Positions 62,500-64,000 of a DNA stretch of 64,000 bases are shown here, piece after piece. Numbering within the stretch: position 1 is the first letter of the stretch; every line of letters begins with the position of its first letter. The notes below the pieces were generated by a model. It had not been told where the DNA came from, searched no databases, and saw only the letters and a list, made by a program, of their open reading frames with translations. Location: contig NZ_LR594662.1 of assembly GCF_901827175.1 (NCBI RefSeq), positions 1,798,001 to 1,862,000 of the forward strand, read 5' to 3'. The DNA comes from Variovorax sp. RA8 (GTDB taxonomy: Bacteria; Pseudomonadota; Gammaproteobacteria; Burkholderiales; Burkholderiaceae_C). Made by a program: the position numbers and the translations under genes.

Positions 62500-63873
62500 A
62501 TGACGACAGAGACCCGCCCCGCCGTCCTGGACCTGATCGGCAACACGCCCCTGGTGCGCGTCACGCGCCTGGACACCGGGCCCTGCACCCTGTTCCTCAA
62601 GCTCGAATCGCAGAACCCCGGCGGCTCGATCAAGGACCGCGTGGGTGTCGCCATGATCGATGGGGCGGAGCGCGATGGGCGCCTGCAGCCAGGCGGCACG
62701 GTGGTCGAGGCCACGGCCGGCAACACCGGCCTGGGCCTGGCGCTGGTGGCGCGCGCCAAGGGCTACCGCGTGGTGCTGGTGGTGCCCGACAAGATGTCGA
62801 CCGAGAAGGTGCTGCACCTCAAGGCACTGGGCGCGGAGGTCCACACCACGCGCTCGGACGTGGGCAAGGGCCATCCCGAGTACTACCAGGACTATGCGGC
62901 GCGGCTCGCCCGGGAGATCCCCGGCGCCTTCTTCGCCGACCAGTTCAACAACCCCGACAATCCGCTCGCGCATGCCTCCAGCACCGGGCCGGAGATCTGG
63001 CAGCAGTGCGGGCACGACGTGGACGCGATCGTCGTCGGCGTCGGCTCGGGCGGCACCGTCACCGGGCTCACGCGCTACTTCCGCGAGGTGCAGCCCGCGC
63101 TCTTCTTCGTGCTGGCCGACCCGGCGGGCTCGGTGGTCGCCGAGTACACGCGCAGCGGCACGGTGGGCGAGGCCGGCTCGTGGGCGGTGGAAGGCATCGG
63201 CGAGGACTTCATCCCGGGCATCGCCGATCTCTCCGGCGTGAAGAAGGCCTATTCGATCAGCGACGAGGAAAGCTTCGGCGCCGCGCGCGAGCTGCTGCGG
63301 GCCGAGGGCATTCTCGGCGGCTCCTCCACCGGCACACTGCTGGCCGCGGCGTTGCGCTTCTGCCGCGAGCAGACGAAGCCGCTGCGGGTCGTGAGCTTCG
63401 TCTGCGACACCGGCACGCGCTACCTCTCCAAGGTCTACAACGACCAGTGGATGCTCGACCAGGGCCTGCTCGAGCGCGAGCGCTTCGGCGATTTGCGCGA
63501 CGTGGTCTCGCGCCGCTTCGAGGACGGAAGCGTGATCAGCGTGGGCCCCGAGGACACCCTGCTCACCGCCTTCCAGCGCATGCGCCTGGCCGACGTGTCG
63601 CAACTGCCGGTGCTGGAGGGCGAGCAACTGGCCGGAGTGATCGACGAGTCCGACCTGCTGCTGAGCGTGCACACGGACGCGAGCCGCTTCCGTTCGAGCG
63701 TGAAGAGCGCCATGACCGACCTGCCCGAGACCTTGCCTGCCAGCGCCAGCCTGGCCGAACTCGAAGCGGTGCTCGACCGCGGCCTGGTCGCGATGATCGC
63801 GGACGAGGCCGGCTTCCACGGGCTCATCACCCGCACCGACCTGCTCAACCATCTCCGGAGGAAGCTGAAGTGA
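62500..63873 (+). CDS. Cystathionine beta-synthase-like PLP enzyme with CBS domains
   Basis: The 457-residue protein has a fold-type II PLP domain (about 1-320) with the Schiff-base Lys45 in GGSIKDRVG, the substrate loop EATAGNTGLGLAL and the phosphate loop GVGSGGTVTG. Two C-terminal CBS motifs (about 335-455) follow. This is the layout of bacterial cystathionine beta-synthase (serine plus homocysteine to cystathionine); a cysteine synthase activity is possible. GAGAGGTGA gives a ribosome site before ATG 62500. It overlaps the next gene by GTGA, making a reverse transsulfuration pair. Confidence 0.9.
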   Translation: MTTETRPAVLDLIGNTPLVRVTRLDTGPCTLFLKLESQNPGGSIKDRVGVAMIDGAERDGRLQPGGTVVEATAGNTGLGLALVARAKGYRVVLVVPDKMSTEKVLHLKALGAEVHTTRSDVGKGHPEYYQDYAARLAREIPGAFFADQFNNPDNPLAHASSTGPEIWQQCGHDVDAIVVGVGSGGTVTGLTRYFREVQPALFFVLADPAGSVVAEYTRSGTVGEAGSWAVEGIGEDFIPGIADLSGVKKAYSISDEESFGAARELLRAEGILGGSSTGTLLAAALRFCREQTKPLRVVSFVCDTGTRYLSKVYNDQWMLDQGLLERERFGDLRDVVSRRFEDGSVISVGPEDTLLTAFQRMRLADVSQLPVLEGEQLAGVIDESDLLLSVHTDASRFRSSVKSAMTDLPETLPASASLAELEAVLDRGLVAMIADEAGFHGLITRTDLLNHLRRKLK

Positions 63874-64000
63874 GCCAAGACAGGAACTCCCACGACGGAC
63901 TCGCATTCGCCACCCGCGTGATCCACGCCGGCCAGTCGCCCGACCCCTCTACCGGCGCGATCATGCCGCCCATCTACGCCACCTCCACCTATGTGCAGCA
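63870..64000 (+). CDS. Cystathionine gamma-lyase/synthase family protein, N-terminal part (cut by window edge)
   Basis: The first 43 residues are visible, with FATRVIHAGQSPDPSTGAIM and PPIYATSTYVQ, the standard N-terminus of Cys/Met-metabolism PLP enzymes. A GTG start overlaps the beta-synthase stop, and GGAGG lies about nine bases upstream. With the preceding cystathionine beta-synthase it probably cleaves cystathionine to cysteine, but gamma-synthase or O-acetylhomoserine activity cannot be excluded from this fragment. Confidence 0.88.
   Translation, partial: MSQDRNSHDGLAFATRVIHAGQSPDPSTGAIMPPIYATSTYVQ

Overview
The window is a GC-rich, gene-dense piece of a bacterial chromosome with no sign of a plasmid, phage or insertion sequence. 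Gene content points to a betaproteobacterium of the order Burkholderiales, most likely Comamonadaceae (Variovorax-like). The evidence is the ubiE / Tim44-like / ubiJ / ubiB run, a QueE with the Burkholderia-type cysteine spacing, a DUF3460 protein and FDH3-type formate dehydrogenase genes. The family-level placement is inference from protein character and order; no search was run.

Layout. 0-6.2 kb: tail of a HIT protein, a DUF971 protein, then ubiquinone genes (ubiE, ubiJ, ubiB) around a Tim44-like membrane protein, followed by a sodium:solute symporter. 6.2-12.4 kb: fmdB-like zinc ribbon, DUF502 protein, aspS, nudB, an endonuclease/phosphatase-fold protein, folE, a BLUF blue-light sensor and a DUF429 protein. 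12.5-18 kb: a BON lipoprotein facing a minus-strand set of small stress and envelope proteins (ferritin-like, membrane protein, holin-X, DUF883, DUF1328), then a CHASE3 histidine kinase, a divergent NarL-type regulator and a lone receiver protein. 18-24.9 kb: AsmA-like protein, moeB, an S41 protease, gpmA, a membrane rhodanese, grxC and secB. 24.9-36 kb: gpsA, nadC-nadA, a pabB-pabC fusion, then on the minus strand nadB, panD, panB, panC, queE, queD, scpA and DUF3460. 36-44 kb: BamE-like lipoprotein, SulP transporter, metG, yceH, apbC, a LysR regulator and a DUF2501 protein.

44.4-59.9 kb is the most distinctive part: a double formate dehydrogenase locus, all on the plus strand. First comes a cytosolic NAD-linked enzyme made of two proteins, a fused NuoE-NuoF-like subunit and a molybdenum/tungsten catalytic subunit. 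Then come DUF3305, DUF3306, a 704-residue polyferredoxin with an HdrA-like N-terminus and a TorD-like chaperone. These are followed by a small Tat-signal protein, a Tat-exported catalytic subunit, a four-cluster beta subunit, a small lipoprotein, a cytochrome b gamma subunit, a small periplasmic protein and fdhD. Stop/start overlaps of four bases link most of the second half. A perfect 10+10 bp inverted repeat lies just upstream of the first gene, and a LysR gene lies 0.7 kb away. Formate could thus feed NADH in the cytosol and quinones from the periplasm, with shared maturation by TorD, FdhD and possibly ApbC.

The window closes with an FtsX-type ABC permease and a two-gene reverse transsulfuration unit (cystathionine beta-synthase and the start of a cystathionine gamma-lyase/synthase). 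No tRNA, rRNA or CRISPR array was seen. No gap without a gene exceeds 300 bases; the longest, about 293 bases, is described.
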